Source: Carex sylvatica
Lineage: Eukaryota; Streptophyta; Magnoliopsida; Poales; Cyperaceae
Length of the DNA: 64,000 nucleotides
Assembly (NCBI GenBank): GCA_964058845.1
Contig: CAXKVR010000028.1
Coordinates: 372,001-436,000, forward strand
Direction: 5' to 3'
Of this stretch, positions 22,607 through 33,780 are shown piece after piece (the first letter of the stretch is position 1; every line of letters begins with the position of its first letter). The notes beneath the pieces are model-generated. The model searched no databases, was not told the DNA's origin, and was given only the letters and a program-made list of their open reading frames with translations. The translations under genes were made by a program, and so were the position numbers.

Positions 22607-24685
22607 TGTTGGGGTTTTGACAGTTCAAACCCATTGATTTGATTAAGTGCGGAAAGAACGTAAAACAAAATTTTTACTTCTAATCTTAATCCAAGGATTA
22701 AACGGGGTATGTCAGGAAACATTCCAAGGGGTCCACCTTTCGTATTCCTTTGACATCAGAACCCTATTTAATCCTTTTACAGATCTACTCCATAATTGAT
22801 TTCTAAAACATTAATCTACTTACCAGTTAAATAGATTAATATAACTTGTATATACCTTGTTTCCAAATTCTGATTGGAAAGCAGACCGAGCGAGAAGAGC
22901 TACACCAGGGAATGACTCGTCTCGGAGTATCACACGTGTGATACCTCTATCGGTTATCCACCAGGACTAACCGGAGAGCGGTTTATTTCTTATTGCCAGA
23001 AATACCGTAAACCGCGGTTTTCTGCAAAAACACTATTCACTGAGAAAAGGATGAAATAACACTATTCACGAATTTGCAGTTATTCAGATTCACTAATGAG
23101 CAAAAACTGAAATACCACAAAATTCGAGAAAACACTATTCACCAATCCCGTAAGTATACTTCTCAACAACCCGCAAGATTATACGTCAACTACGTATAAC
23201 TTTCTTTTCCCAACCGAAACACTATTTGGGAGAGAAACCGAGAAAGAGAGAAAATAGAAACTCGAATCGATCTGACAATCTGATATGATGTGAATTAGCA
23301 AGTTTTTCTCTTACCCTCACCCCTCTATTTATAGGCATTTGAGGAGGTTCTGGAATTACGTAAATGCCATTTACCAAAATGCCATTTACGGAAATGCCAT
23401 TTACCAAAATGCCATTTACGGAAATGCCATTGAATGGATAAGGATGATGACATGTCATGTGTAAAAAGACCAAAATGCCCTTGTGGATAATGTTGATGAC
23501 ATGTATGGATAATGATGAATTTAAAAGACAAAATTCAATTAATATCCATATGTCATATATATAATTGTTCTGAACAGTTATATTTCTTGCGGTTGTTGTT
23601 TCGGTAATTTTTATACAACGTGTCGTGCACGTTTATAATTTAACCATTGTTTTTGCTTGTCATCTTATATGACATTTATAATTTAATTATAACACGTATA
23701 ATTAATTATAACCATCTTAATATTAATTATAATCAATTTATAATTAATCAATAAGATTCTCCAATTAGCTCCTATACGGTGTGACCCAATAGGATCTGTG
23801 TTATGTTGGTAAATAGAATTAAAACTGTTTTAACTTCTATAATCATGAGAGGCATCTGGCATAACGCGTCATGACCATCCAATTACACAGATGATGCTGT
23901 ACTGTACAATATCACGATCCAGTAAACTATTTTACTCGTGTCAGTTCTTTCGTCTCATAGCTATCAGATCAGTTTCAAGGTAGGTGTGTGTCATCCTTGC
24001 AAACTTAATCTTTTCTTGATCTTGAGCAGATTATCAAATATAATTACTCTTGTAATTATACCGCTAGCAGATAATCTTACTCTATCAAGGGGCCCAGTGA
24101 TGCTATAGCTCGTATAGAGATACGAGGGACAATAGTACTTTTGGTAAACCATCACTACCTCAGCTAAGCTATGTGTACCGAAAAGCTACCGTTATAACTG
24201 CGTTTTACCGACAGCGTTAGATAACAATCACACATACACATCTCTTAGTAGGAAAGATGAATACCTCATACTTTAGAACTTAACACTGAATGAAAACATT
24301 AATGACACATACACAATTCTATTTAATGTTTCATTCGGGGTCTGTCAAATACCATGTTCCTAGAACATGTATCTATGTGATTAAAATGACATCTCTTGTC
24401 AGTGGTCTGTAAAACTTGACCATCTTTTAATCCACATACTAACCTTGTAACGGTTAATTAGTGTTCCTGCTAATTACCTCGGTTAGTGACTTTTAAGAAT
24501 ATATAACATCTATATTATGAAGTTTCACAATTCCAGTTATTGACTCTAGTCAGATAAAGGAATGATTCATAAATGTAATAATATTCAAGGCAACAAAATG
24601 ACAGTTTATTTAATCACTCAATTCATGAACAAAGCTTTATGATAATTTATCGTATTATTGACTTCTAGATTATTACAAACTAACA
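22607..24685 (-). repeat. 3' LTR of Copia copy 1 (2079 bp)
   Basis: By eye it matches 30062-32200 almost base for base; I noticed roughly eight substitutions. It carries four 15-bp units ATGCCATTTACSRAA at 23364-23431, next to a TATA box on the - strand (23326-23333, TATAAATA). The opposite LTR has eight units, which accounts exactly for the 60-bp length difference. Confidence 0.92.
23364..23431 (-). repeat. 15-bp promoter repeat, four units plus partial
   Basis: Units alternate ATGCCATTTACCAAA and ATGCCATTTACGGAA, so the higher-order period is 30 bp. The array lies just upstream of the LTR TATA box in the direction of transcription, the position of U3 enhancer repeats in other plant Copia elements. 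Confidence 0.85.
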
Positions 24686-24700
24686 ATCTCCCACTTAAGC
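24686..24700 (-). other. Polypurine tract of Copia copy 1
   Basis: On the element strand it reads GCTTAAGTGGGAGAT immediately before the 3' LTR. It is the primer site for plus-strand DNA synthesis, and the same sequence precedes the 3' LTR of copy 2. Confidence 0.75.
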
Positions 24701-24949
24701 TAGGAGCCAATCATTGTAGGTCCTACTTATACGAATCTCTAATATTCTAAAAAGATCTCGCAGATCTTTAAGAAAACCTCATAGCCAATCTCCTATGTGT
24801 TTTAAGCACATAGAAGCAGTATGTATCTGGTACATGGCTTGAGTAAGAGGCTCTCGTGAGTGGATCAGCTGTGTTGCTGATTGTGTCAATTTTTTACAAA
24901 TCTTTACTTTACCTTTATATTAATTATATCTTTTATAATTAATTATAAT

Positions 24950-25440
24950 CATCTTATTATGTTTACGATCTCTCGTTTTAGGTGATAATGTCATAGAACA
25001 TGTTTGGATCTTGAGTACGTTCTCGGTTCCTTGGCCTGAGCTATAGCTCTATTGTTGTCTCAATAGAGGTCCACAGAGCCTTGAACACTTGGAACCACTC
25101 CTAGTTCGCTAAGGAACTTCTTGATCCAAAAACTCTCTTGGAAGTATTCCTATGTTCCAAGCATGGATTAGCCTGATATCTACTCGTCACACTCAAAGTG
25201 TACGAGTTATTAGGGCGAGTGCACAACATGGCGTACTTGATAGAGTCCATAGCCAAAGCGTATGGTACTCTACTCATTGCTCTTTTGCTCATCAGTTATC
25301 GAAAGACACTGAGTCTTGCTAAGCTGTACACCATGACTCATTGGCAGGAATCCCCTTCTGGAATCCTGCATGTTGAACCGATTCAACACTTTGTCAATGT
25401 ACATGCTTTGACTCAATCCTATGAGTCAAATCGATCTATC
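24950..25440 (-). pseudogene. Copia RNase H region remnant (copy 1)
   Basis: On the element strand the motif RVPYALAMDSIKYAMLCTRP (complement of about 25183-25280) marks the region between RT and RNase H of Copia pol. Further on, fragments of the RNase H C-terminal part follow with stops. The catalytic first half of RNase H appears deleted. The frame is separated from RT by a stop. Confidence 0.65.
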
Positions 25441-25785
25441 TCAGTAGATCTCTATGTCTAGTATATAGACAGTCTCACCCAAGTCCTTCATTGCTAAGAC
25501 TTTCTTTAATGAAGACTTAGCTTGTTGCAAAAGAGGAATATCATTTGCTATTAACAGTATGTCATCTACATACAAGATTAGAAAGGCGATGGCACTCCCA
25601 CTAGTTTTCCTGTACACACACGGTTCTTCTTCGCATCTGACGAAGTCAAACTTTTTGACTTCTTCGTCAAATCGAAGATTCCAACTCCGTGATGCTTGCT
25701 TCAATCCATAAATGGATTTCAGAAGCTTGCATACCTTCCCAGCATTCTTTGGATCTTCAAAACCCTCAGGGTGTGTCATGTACAC
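25441..25785 (-). pseudogene. Copia reverse transcriptase, C-terminal part (copy 1)
   Basis: Encodes PEGFEDPKNAGKVCKLLKSI, GLKQASRSWNLRFDEEV and the RT active-site motif YVDDILLIAN. The upstream RT half is in another frame because of one extra A near 25808, and the segment ends with a stop after DIEIY. Copy 2 has the same two lesions. Confidence 0.85.
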
Positions 25786-26746
25786 ATCCTCTTCTAAATT
25801 TCCATTTTAAGAAGGCGGTTTTGACATCCATTTGTCATATTTCATAATCATGAAATACGGCAATTGCTAGGAGTATCCGAATTGACTTAAACATAGCTAC
25901 GGGCGAGAAAGTTTCATCATAATCTGCGCCGAGAATTTGTTTGAAACCTTTCGCTACAAGCCGTGCTTTGTATACAGTCATACTACCATCCATGTCTGTT
26001 TTTCTTTTAAAAACCCACTTGTTAGCTATGGGTTTCACCCCATCAAGTGGTACAACTAGGTTCCAGACCGTGTTGTCATACATGGACTGTATTTCGGATC
26101 TCATGGCCTTCAGCCATTTATCAGAGTCGGGTCTATCCATTGCTTCCGCATAGGTCAGATGATCTTCAGTATCGAAAACTGAGACCTCATGCAGTCCCAA
26201 GTACCTCTCAGGTGCATGGACTGTCCTTGTTGACCTACGTAGCACTTGTTCTTCGGGCTGTCGAACTTGATCCACAACTGTATGCGGATCCAGTTCTACT
26301 TCAACTTGCGTTGAAGTACTTGAGCTCGGGACTAGAACCTCTTCCACAGCTACTTGTGGATTTGGTACTTCCAGATGCTCATCAGCCAAAGTATCAAGTG
26401 GTGGGATTATCTGATCTGGTTCAGATATTGTATTGTGTGATGTATCTTGAATTTCTTCAAGTATTACATTACTCCCACTACTTCCTTTTGTGAGAAACTC
26501 ATTCTCCAAAAATACACCATGACGAGCAACAACTAATTTGTTCTCGGACTGGTAATAGAAGTAATATCCTTTCGTTTCCTTAGGATATCCTACGAAAAAG
26601 CATTTGTCAGATTTGGGATCAAGCTTGCCAGACGTCGGGCGTTTGACAAATACTTCGCAACCCCATATTTTAAGATAAGACATATTTGGAGATTTTCCAA
26701 ACCATAACTCGTACGGAGTCTTTTCTACTGACTTAGATGGAACCAT
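25786..26746 (-). pseudogene. Copia integrase C-terminus, linker and RT N-terminal part (copy 1)
   Basis: Starts with the sequence PSKSVEKTPYELWFGKSPN and YLKIWGCEVFVKR of the Copia integrase C-terminal region. It continues through a low-complexity proline/serine/valine linker and enters RT (WVFKRKTDMDGS, YKARLVAKGFKQ, DYDETFSPVAMFKSIRILLA). It is separated from upstream integrase by an in-frame TAG near 26783. Confidence 0.85.
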
Positions 26747-27553
26747 ATTTACTGTTCGTGCGGCAGTTTCTAGTGCGTGTTCCTAAAATAATTTTGGAAG
26801 GGTGGCGTTACTCATCATGGAACGAACTATGTCCAGCAGAGTTCGTTTCCTTCTTTCAGAAACACCGTTTCATTGCGGTGTCCCCAGAGGTGTGAGCTGT
26901 GAGACTATCTCACATTTCTTTAAGTACGTTTTAAACTCATAACACAAGTAATTGCCTCTACGGTCCGATCGTAAGGCCTTAATACTTTTGTTTAGTTGAT
27001 TTTCTACTTCAGTCTTGAGCCAAGGATTAAAGAGATGCCGGAAAGACCAAAGCAGAGTTCCTTCTGAAGTCTTTCATTGCAAGGACCCTTTAATCCTTTG
27101 AGAATTTCAAGGAATTCAGACTTATGTCTAATCAAGTAGACATAATCATATTTACTGAAATCATTAGTAAACGTGATAAAGTGGTAATAACTGTTTCTTG
27201 CATAAGTACTTATAGGTCCACATACATCCGTGTATATAATACCTAATAAGTCACTTGCCCTTTCGCCCCTTTTGGAGAAAGACGCATTGGTCATTTTTCC
27301 ATGTAAACAAGATTCGCACGTGTTTAATTGATTCAAGATCAAATCTATCAAGAAATCCAATTTCTTGTAACTTCTTGATGCGTTTCTCATTTATATGACC
27401 AAGGCGACAATGCCTCATGTAAGTCGTACTTTCATGAGATGCTTTGAGTCGTTTGTTATTGATGTTAAACACGGGTTTGTTCATTTCCAATATATATAGA
27501 TCATTCATCATACAAGAGGATCCATAATATATCTCAATTTTATAAATAGACAT
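26747..27553 (-). pseudogene. Copia GAG-pre-integrase and integrase core, frameshifted (copy 1)
   Basis: Contains the zinc-binding pre-integrase motif CRLGHINEKRIKKL and CESCLHGKMT, then the integrase core with TDVCGPIS and the aspartate of FTNDFSKYDYVYL. Copy 2 has FTDDYSRYGYVYL at that position. The core is disrupted at 27024-27120 by a small inverted segment and about 70 extra bases not present in copy 2. Several frames are needed to read it. Confidence 0.8.
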
Positions 27554-27731
27554 CTATTATCTTTTATAACAAAAGAGAAATTATTCATCTCTTAACACGA
27601 GATTGAAATGATGTTTCTGGAAATGCTTGGAACAAAATATACATTTTCTAATTCCATTTACAAGCCCGCTAGGCAAATACAACTCTATCATACCGACTGT
27701 AACGGCTTGCAACTCATGCTCCGTTTCCAAC

Positions 27732-28312
27732 TCAGAGTTGTACTTCCTTATTGCGTAACTTCCTCTTATTTATTAGTGCGTGCATATTCATACAAATATG
27801 AGCACATGATCTGGTATTCAATACCGAATTATTAAAAGAGGTCGCAACATTAACTTCAATATCATTGATACCAGAGACTGAAACTTCTGAGTCTCTCTCA
27901 GATTTCAGATCTTCCAGATACCTCGGGCAGTTTCTTTTCCAGTGACTCTTGCTATTATAGTAATAGCAGTCATAGGAAGCAGAGACCTTTATCTTGGGAG
28001 TGTTCTGATGAAGAACCTGCTTCCCTTTGCCTTTGTACTTAGTAGCCGTTTTCCTTTTTCGCTTTCTTGATCTTCCTCCCACCTTCTTGGATCATGAAGA
28101 CATGAGAGCTCTTCTCTATGTCCCCATCCTTGACCCTCAATCATCCCTTGGAGCTCCTGCAAGCTCTTATCCATCCCATGCTTATGGGAGTTCACGATGA
28201 ACCCCGAATAGCTGGGAGGAAGTGAGTTCAGGATAATGTCCGTGTCCAACTCGTGGCTCAACGAACAGTTAAGCTTCTTCAGCTTCTCAACATTGCTTGT
28301 CCTACGAAGCAT
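27732..28312 (-). pseudogene. Truncated Copia gag with zinc knuckle and start of protease (copy 1)
   Basis: The element strand encodes LSHELDTDIILNSLPPSYSG and HKHGMDKSLQELQGMI, the C-terminal part of the Copia gag (UBN2) domain. Then, in another frame, a lysine-rich segment and a CCHC-type knuckle remnant (CYYYNSKSHWKRNCP). The N-terminal gag half is absent. The protease region is damaged (VLNTRSCAHIC in place of the DTGS seen in copy 2). Confidence 0.75.
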
Positions 28313-28321
28313 GTGAGTACT

Positions 28322-30048
28322 GATAGAGCTGCTCTCTACTATTTTAGTAGGGACCGGTGTATTCAGAACATATTCCTTTTTCTTACGTGTGTCTTTCTTT
28401 TCGAGTAAGGAACGTAATGAGAAAGACGTTTCATTTAGTCATGTTCTATAACGTTAAAATGTAAAGATTTTTAGCTTTGTTCATGTAATGCTTTATTCAA
28501 ATAATAAAACTCCCACTACAATTTTGTTCTATTCCCATTTGTAGTAGGACCAAGATCCCTATCTTCATTAATGTACAAGCCAGTTTTTACGCATGACTCA
28601 GCCATTAGTTATTTTCAGGTAAGCAAACTTGCTAATCACATCTTCTTGTGATTCTTGGTTTCGTTAAAACATCACGTGTTTTTAACGAAGACTTTGCCCC
28701 AAGCCCAAAACTGTTTTGGAAATCATTGGTAAGTAACCTCACTCTATTTGGTTTGATATGTCGGACATAACCCTCGACCACCAAAGGTAAAAGGCGACGC
28801 TTGCTGAGCAAGACCCGTCAACCAATGAACAATGATGTGAGGAGGATAGAGTAGGAAGGGCATATTACTTAATTAATGGGTTGGTGTTTATGCTTAACAG
28901 TGCCAGCAATCTTTAAAATAGATATGTCAGGAAACATTCCAGGGGTGTCCACCCTCCGTATTCCTTCGGCATCAAAATCTATTTCACATGCTTAGCTTTG
29001 TTAAGCAGTCAGTTCTTGTAACTGACTTTAGACATTCTTACGGACACGTGAAAGTCGTCTGCCAGAAAGACAAAGGTGAGTTCCTGCACAAATCTTTCTT
29101 TGACATCACGTTCTTTCACGGTTCCTTTGAAAGCGATAAATCTAATTTATACATTTCATATCAAAGCAGTAAATCTAATTTACTTATATACGGGACCAAG
29201 TCAGGTATATTATTTATCAGTTACTAATTCTTTATTTTGCAGCTATGCTCAGTTCTTATTCATACCGTTTAAAGCACATAAACAATTTATATGTTTTAAA
29301 ATCAGATATTCTTTTCGGTCCATAAAGTAATTTGGTAATGTGACAAAGTTTCTTTTCGGCCAGCCATTAGGACATGTAAAAGGGGCTCCCAGGAAAGACC
29401 GGGGTCACGAGGACCTCTTAGACTCAGTCTTTCCTAGACAGAACCATCTCTTTTACGGTGTGGAAATGACAGCTCTTACTAAGATACTTTATTGCTTCAT
29501 CACATTCTTCGATGAACTTTACTTATCCGAAGGTTTTCGAAAAGGCGAAAGAGTTACATTTTGCCATTTCAAAAGCATTAAAGTAATTTGGTAACGTGAC
29601 AAAGTTCCCTTTGGGCCAGCTATCAGGACACGTAAAAGGGGTTAGTCGAAAAGCCGAGACTTTTCTTGACATTAACCTTGTCTTTTACGGGTGGAGATTA
29701 ACAGCTCTTACTCAGGTACTTTATTGCTTCATCACATTCTTAGATATACTCAAACGCAGTTGAAAGTTTTTTAGAACGAAAACATAAAGAAAGCATAAAA
29801 TCCTATTTTATCTTTCTCGGTCGAAAAACCGATCCAAGAAATGTAAAAGTTTACATTTCATAAGAAAGCATAAAGAAAGCTTAAATCTAATTTAACTTTC
29901 TTAGTCGGTAGAACCGAACCAAGAAAATCTCATTTCTAATCGGTTTGGACTTAAGCTGCAAATGTAAGAATTAAACCGATATGCGGTATATGCATCTAAT
30001 TTGCATAAGTTATAACTTTTAGAAAATCAATCAGCGGGAGAGCCTTGT
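28322..30048 (-). other. Long structured leader of Copia copy 1
   Basis: About 1.7 kb between the primer site and the gag remnant with no coding capacity on the element strand. It holds the same three hairpin modules described for copy 2 and an LTR-like fragment at 28921-28985 (GGAAACATTCCAGG region). Confidence 0.7.
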
Positions 30049-30060
30049 GCTCTGATACCA
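30049..30060 (-). other. Primer-binding site of Copia copy 1
   Basis: On the element strand it reads TGGTATCAGAGC, complementary to the 3' end of plant initiator-methionine tRNA, one base inside the 5' LTR. This is the standard primer for Copia minus-strand synthesis. Confidence 0.9.
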
Positions 30061-30061
30061 C

Positions 30062-32200
30062 TGTTGGGGTTTTGACAGTTCAAACCCATTGATTTGATTA
30101 AGTGCGGAAAGAACGTAAAACAAAAATTTTACTTCTAATCTTAATCCAAGGATTAAACGGGGTATGTCAGGAAACATTCCAAGGGGTCCACCTTCCGTAT
30201 TCCTTTGACATCAGAACCCTATTTAATCCTTTTACAGATCTACTCCATAATTGATTTCTAAAACATTAATCTACTTACCAGTTAAATAGATTAATATAAC
30301 TTGTATATACCTTGTTTCCAAATTCTGATTGGAAAGCAGACCGAGCGAGAAGAGCTACACCAGGGAATGACTCGTCTCGGAGTATCACACGTGTGATACC
30401 TCTATCGGTTATCCACCAGGACTAACCGGAGAGCGGTTTATTTCTTATTGCCAGAAATACCGTAAACCGCGGTTTTCTGCAAAAACACTATTCACCGAGA
30501 AAAGGATGAAATAACACTATTCACGAATTTGCAGTTATTCAGATTCACTAATGAGCAAAAACTGAAATACTGCGAAATTCGAGAAAACACTATTCACCGA
30601 TCCCGTAAGTATACTTCTCAACAACCCGCAAGATTATACGTCAACTACGTATAACTTTCTTTTCCCAACCGAAACACTATTTGGGAGAGAAACCGAGAAA
30701 GAGAGAAAATAGAAACTCGAATCGATCTGACAATCTGATACGATGTGAATTAGCAAGTTTTTCTCTTACCCTCACCCCTCTATTTATAGGCATTTGAGGA
30801 GGTTCTGGAATTACGTAAATGCCATTTACCAAAATGCCATTTACGGAAATGCCATTTACCAAAATGCCATTTACGGAAATGCCATTTACCAAAATGCCAT
30901 TTACGGAAATGCCATTTACCAAAATGCCATTTACGAAAATGCCATTGAATGGATAAGGATGATGACATGTCATGTGTAAAAAGACCAAAATGCCCTTGTG
31001 GATAATGTTGATGACATGTATGGATAATGATGAATTTAAAAGACAAAATTCAATTAATATCCATATGTCATATATATAATTGTTCTGAACAGTTATATTT
31101 CTTGCGGTTGTTGTTTCGGTAATTTTTATACAACGTGTCGTGCACGTTTATAATTTAACCATTGTTTTTGCTTGTCATCTTATATGACATTTATAATTTA
31201 ATTATAACACGTATAATTAATTATAACCATCTTAATATTAATTATAATCAATTTATAATTAATCAATAAGATTCTCCAATTAGCTCCTATACGGTGTGAC
31301 CCAATAGGATCTGTGTTATGTTGGTAAATAGAATTAAAACTGTTTTAACTTCTATAATCATGAGAGGCATCTGGCATAACGCGTCATGACCATCCAATTA
31401 CACAGATGATGCTGTACTGTACAATATCACGATCCAGTAAACTATTTTACTCGTGTCAGTTCTTTCGTCTCATAGCTATCAGATCAGTTTCAAGGTAGGT
31501 GTGTGTCATCCTTGCAAACTTAATCTTTTCTTGATCTTGAGCAGATTATCAAATATAATTACTCTTGTAATTATACCGCTAGCAGATAATCTTACTCTAT
31601 CAAGGGGCCCAGTGATGCTATAGCTCGTATAGAGATACGAGGGACAATAGTACTTTTGGTAAACCATCACTACCTCAGCTAAGCTATGTGTACCGAAAAG
31701 CTACCGTTATAACTGCGTTTTACCGACAGCGTTAGATAACAATCACACATACACATCTCTTAGTAGGAAAGATGAATACCTCATACTTTAGAACTTAACA
31801 CTAAATGAAAACATTAATGACACATACACAATTCTATTTAATGTTTCATTCGGGGTCTGTCAAATACCATGTTCCTAGAACATGTATCTATGTGATTAAA
31901 ATGACATCTCTTGTCAGTGGTCTGTAAAACTTGACCATCTTTTAATCCACATACTAACCTTGTAACGGTTAATTAGTGTTCCTGCTAATTACCTCGGTTA
32001 GTGACTTTTAAGAATATATAACATCTATATTATGAAGTTTCACAATTCCAGTTATTGACTCTAGTCAGATAAAGGAATGATTCATAAATGTAATAATATT
32101 CAAGGCAACAAAATGACAGTTTATTTAATCACTCAATTCATGAACAAAGCTTTATGATAATTTATCGTATTATTGACTTCTAGATTATTACAAACTAACA
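30062..32200 (-). repeat. 5' LTR of Copia copy 1 (2139 bp)
   Basis: It pairs with 22607-24685 and has eight 15-bp promoter units at 30818-30945 instead of four. The TATA box is at 30781-30788 on the - strand. This is the LTR that would drive transcription of the element. Confidence 0.92.
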
Positions 32201-33780
32201 TAACTAACACTAACTGCCAATAATTTTCTATAACTGCAATTTTCAAAAGTATAGCAAGTGGTCCCTTTGAAATTATATTTTTTTTTTGTCTTGTTGTGTA
32301 ACTTGCAATCTGTTTCTAACCATCATGGGACCACTTGGAATACTAGCTGGATGTTTTTTGATTAATTGACATATTTTATGTGATATATTGTGTAAATGTA
32401 TAGTATATAAAAATAATTTTACAGTATTTATGCAAGTCAAATGTCAGTTTTTCTATGGACAAATTGTAGACAATTAGATGCTTCCTTTTTTTTTTTGGCT
32501 TGAATTGCTTTGTTAATTGCATGGTTGACAATCGTCACTTTTTTTCTTTTTGTTGTTATGATTTTCTTTTTGGTTTTTCACATCATCCATCCGGTACTCT
32601 ACACTAGATGGATCACGTTTATAGTTAATTTGGACATAAGGATGTAAAAAAGTCATGCCGTGATTGGATACGTCACGTGCCGTAACTATTAGCGTGATAT
32701 GATAATCTTTGAAAATTAACACAGCACGACATGTCGCACAAAATATCTTATCACTACACGATACGTAATATGGACACGCGAGTCACATGTAATTAAGACC
32801 ATTAGATCTTGATCCAACCGTGAATTTTGCATCACCCATTTAGGTTGAGTTGCAAAAGTTAAAAATGAAACTTAGACTGCATTTGAAAATTCGAGTTTCA
32901 CAAAATATAATAGAATTTAATTTCAAATCGAGGCAACAATATAATTACATTTTGATCAAAAAAAATTATTAAAAATTTAGGGTATAGGAGATGTCGAATT
33001 CTGTGCAACACTGGTGATCGATAATTATTTGTCAACGTTGAGCTTTCTCGAATTTTTTTATAAACTATAATTAATATAAATAATTTTAACAGAGCAGTAT
33101 GACTATTATTTTTTTACAAAAACTATAAGAACCGAATAGCCTATTCGGTTGCAAATTTTTACTTTTTTTGAAACCCATAGATTGTAGGACTCACCGATTC
33201 CACCTTGTACTCTTTTCTCATTAAGTAAATAAATGCGCGCCATCTCGAAGGTCACGAGCTCCGGAGATGTAGGCGTTAGTACCGAACTCTTGTGTCAAGT
33301 GTCTCTAAACTCTACTATTTACTTTATCATTTATTAGTTTAGATTTAAGTATTCTAGTTTCTGTCAAAAATAACTTATAGACACACTAGATAATTTAACT
33401 TAGAATAAAAATTATAAAAAAACTCTATTCATCCTCTTTAAGTGTCTTTGGGACCAACAAAATGCTGACAAGCATTTGTGAAAGTCTAACTTAGTTGAAA
33501 CTGAGTATAATTTCTCCTTTCACAATCATCCATATAAATTCTTTCTTATAGAAATTTATTGTAATCTCGCCAGTACCGGCTCAGGTTGTATTATTGCGAC
33601 AAAATCTCATGTATAGAACATGATAAAATACTTGCATGGACCACTTTTTTCTCATCATTTATTGTAGAGTGGTAGTATGAGAAATGAATGTTAGCTGAGT
33701 GATATCCTCTGGGTACAATCTTTCTTATGTATTAATTTTGGATAGATGGATATTATTCATCTACAGTGCTAATCAATAGT
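32201..33780. other. Intergenic DNA right of Copia copy 1, no gene seen
   Basis: AT-rich, no recognisable coding domain in any frame. The sequence next to the insertion (CTAACACTAACTGCC) resembles that at 22590-22606, consistent with a simple insertion into pre-existing DNA. Confidence 0.55.

Larger units (their letters stand above)
22607..32200 (-). mobile_element. Ty1/Copia LTR retrotransposon, complete but coding-defective (copy 1)
   Basis: A 9594-bp element on the - strand. LTRs lie at 30062-32200 (5') and 22607-24685 (3'). On the element strand each LTR starts TGTTAG and ends CCCAACA. A primer-binding site complementary to initiator-Met tRNA sits one base inside the 5' LTR, and a polypurine tract lies just before the 3' LTR. 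The pol order protease, integrase, RT, RNase H is that of Copia. Coding is broken by stops, frameshifts, a truncated gag and a small inversion plus insertion in integrase. Flanks share TAAC (22603-22606 and 32201-32204), consistent with a 4- or 5-bp target duplication with one-base ambiguity. The LTRs are nearly identical apart from a repeat-number difference, so insertion was recent. Confidence 0.92.

Noticed and set aside
23222..23531. Repetitive peptides with NGI-V / WHFGK units
   Set aside because: These are read from the 15-bp LTR promoter repeat, upstream of a TATA box, so they are not genes; the same applies at 30677-31046.
26047..26493. 148-codon frame on the strand opposite the Copia pol gene (also 60943-61389)
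   Set aside because: It is the antisense shadow of the conserved integrase-RT linker; no independent start context or domain.
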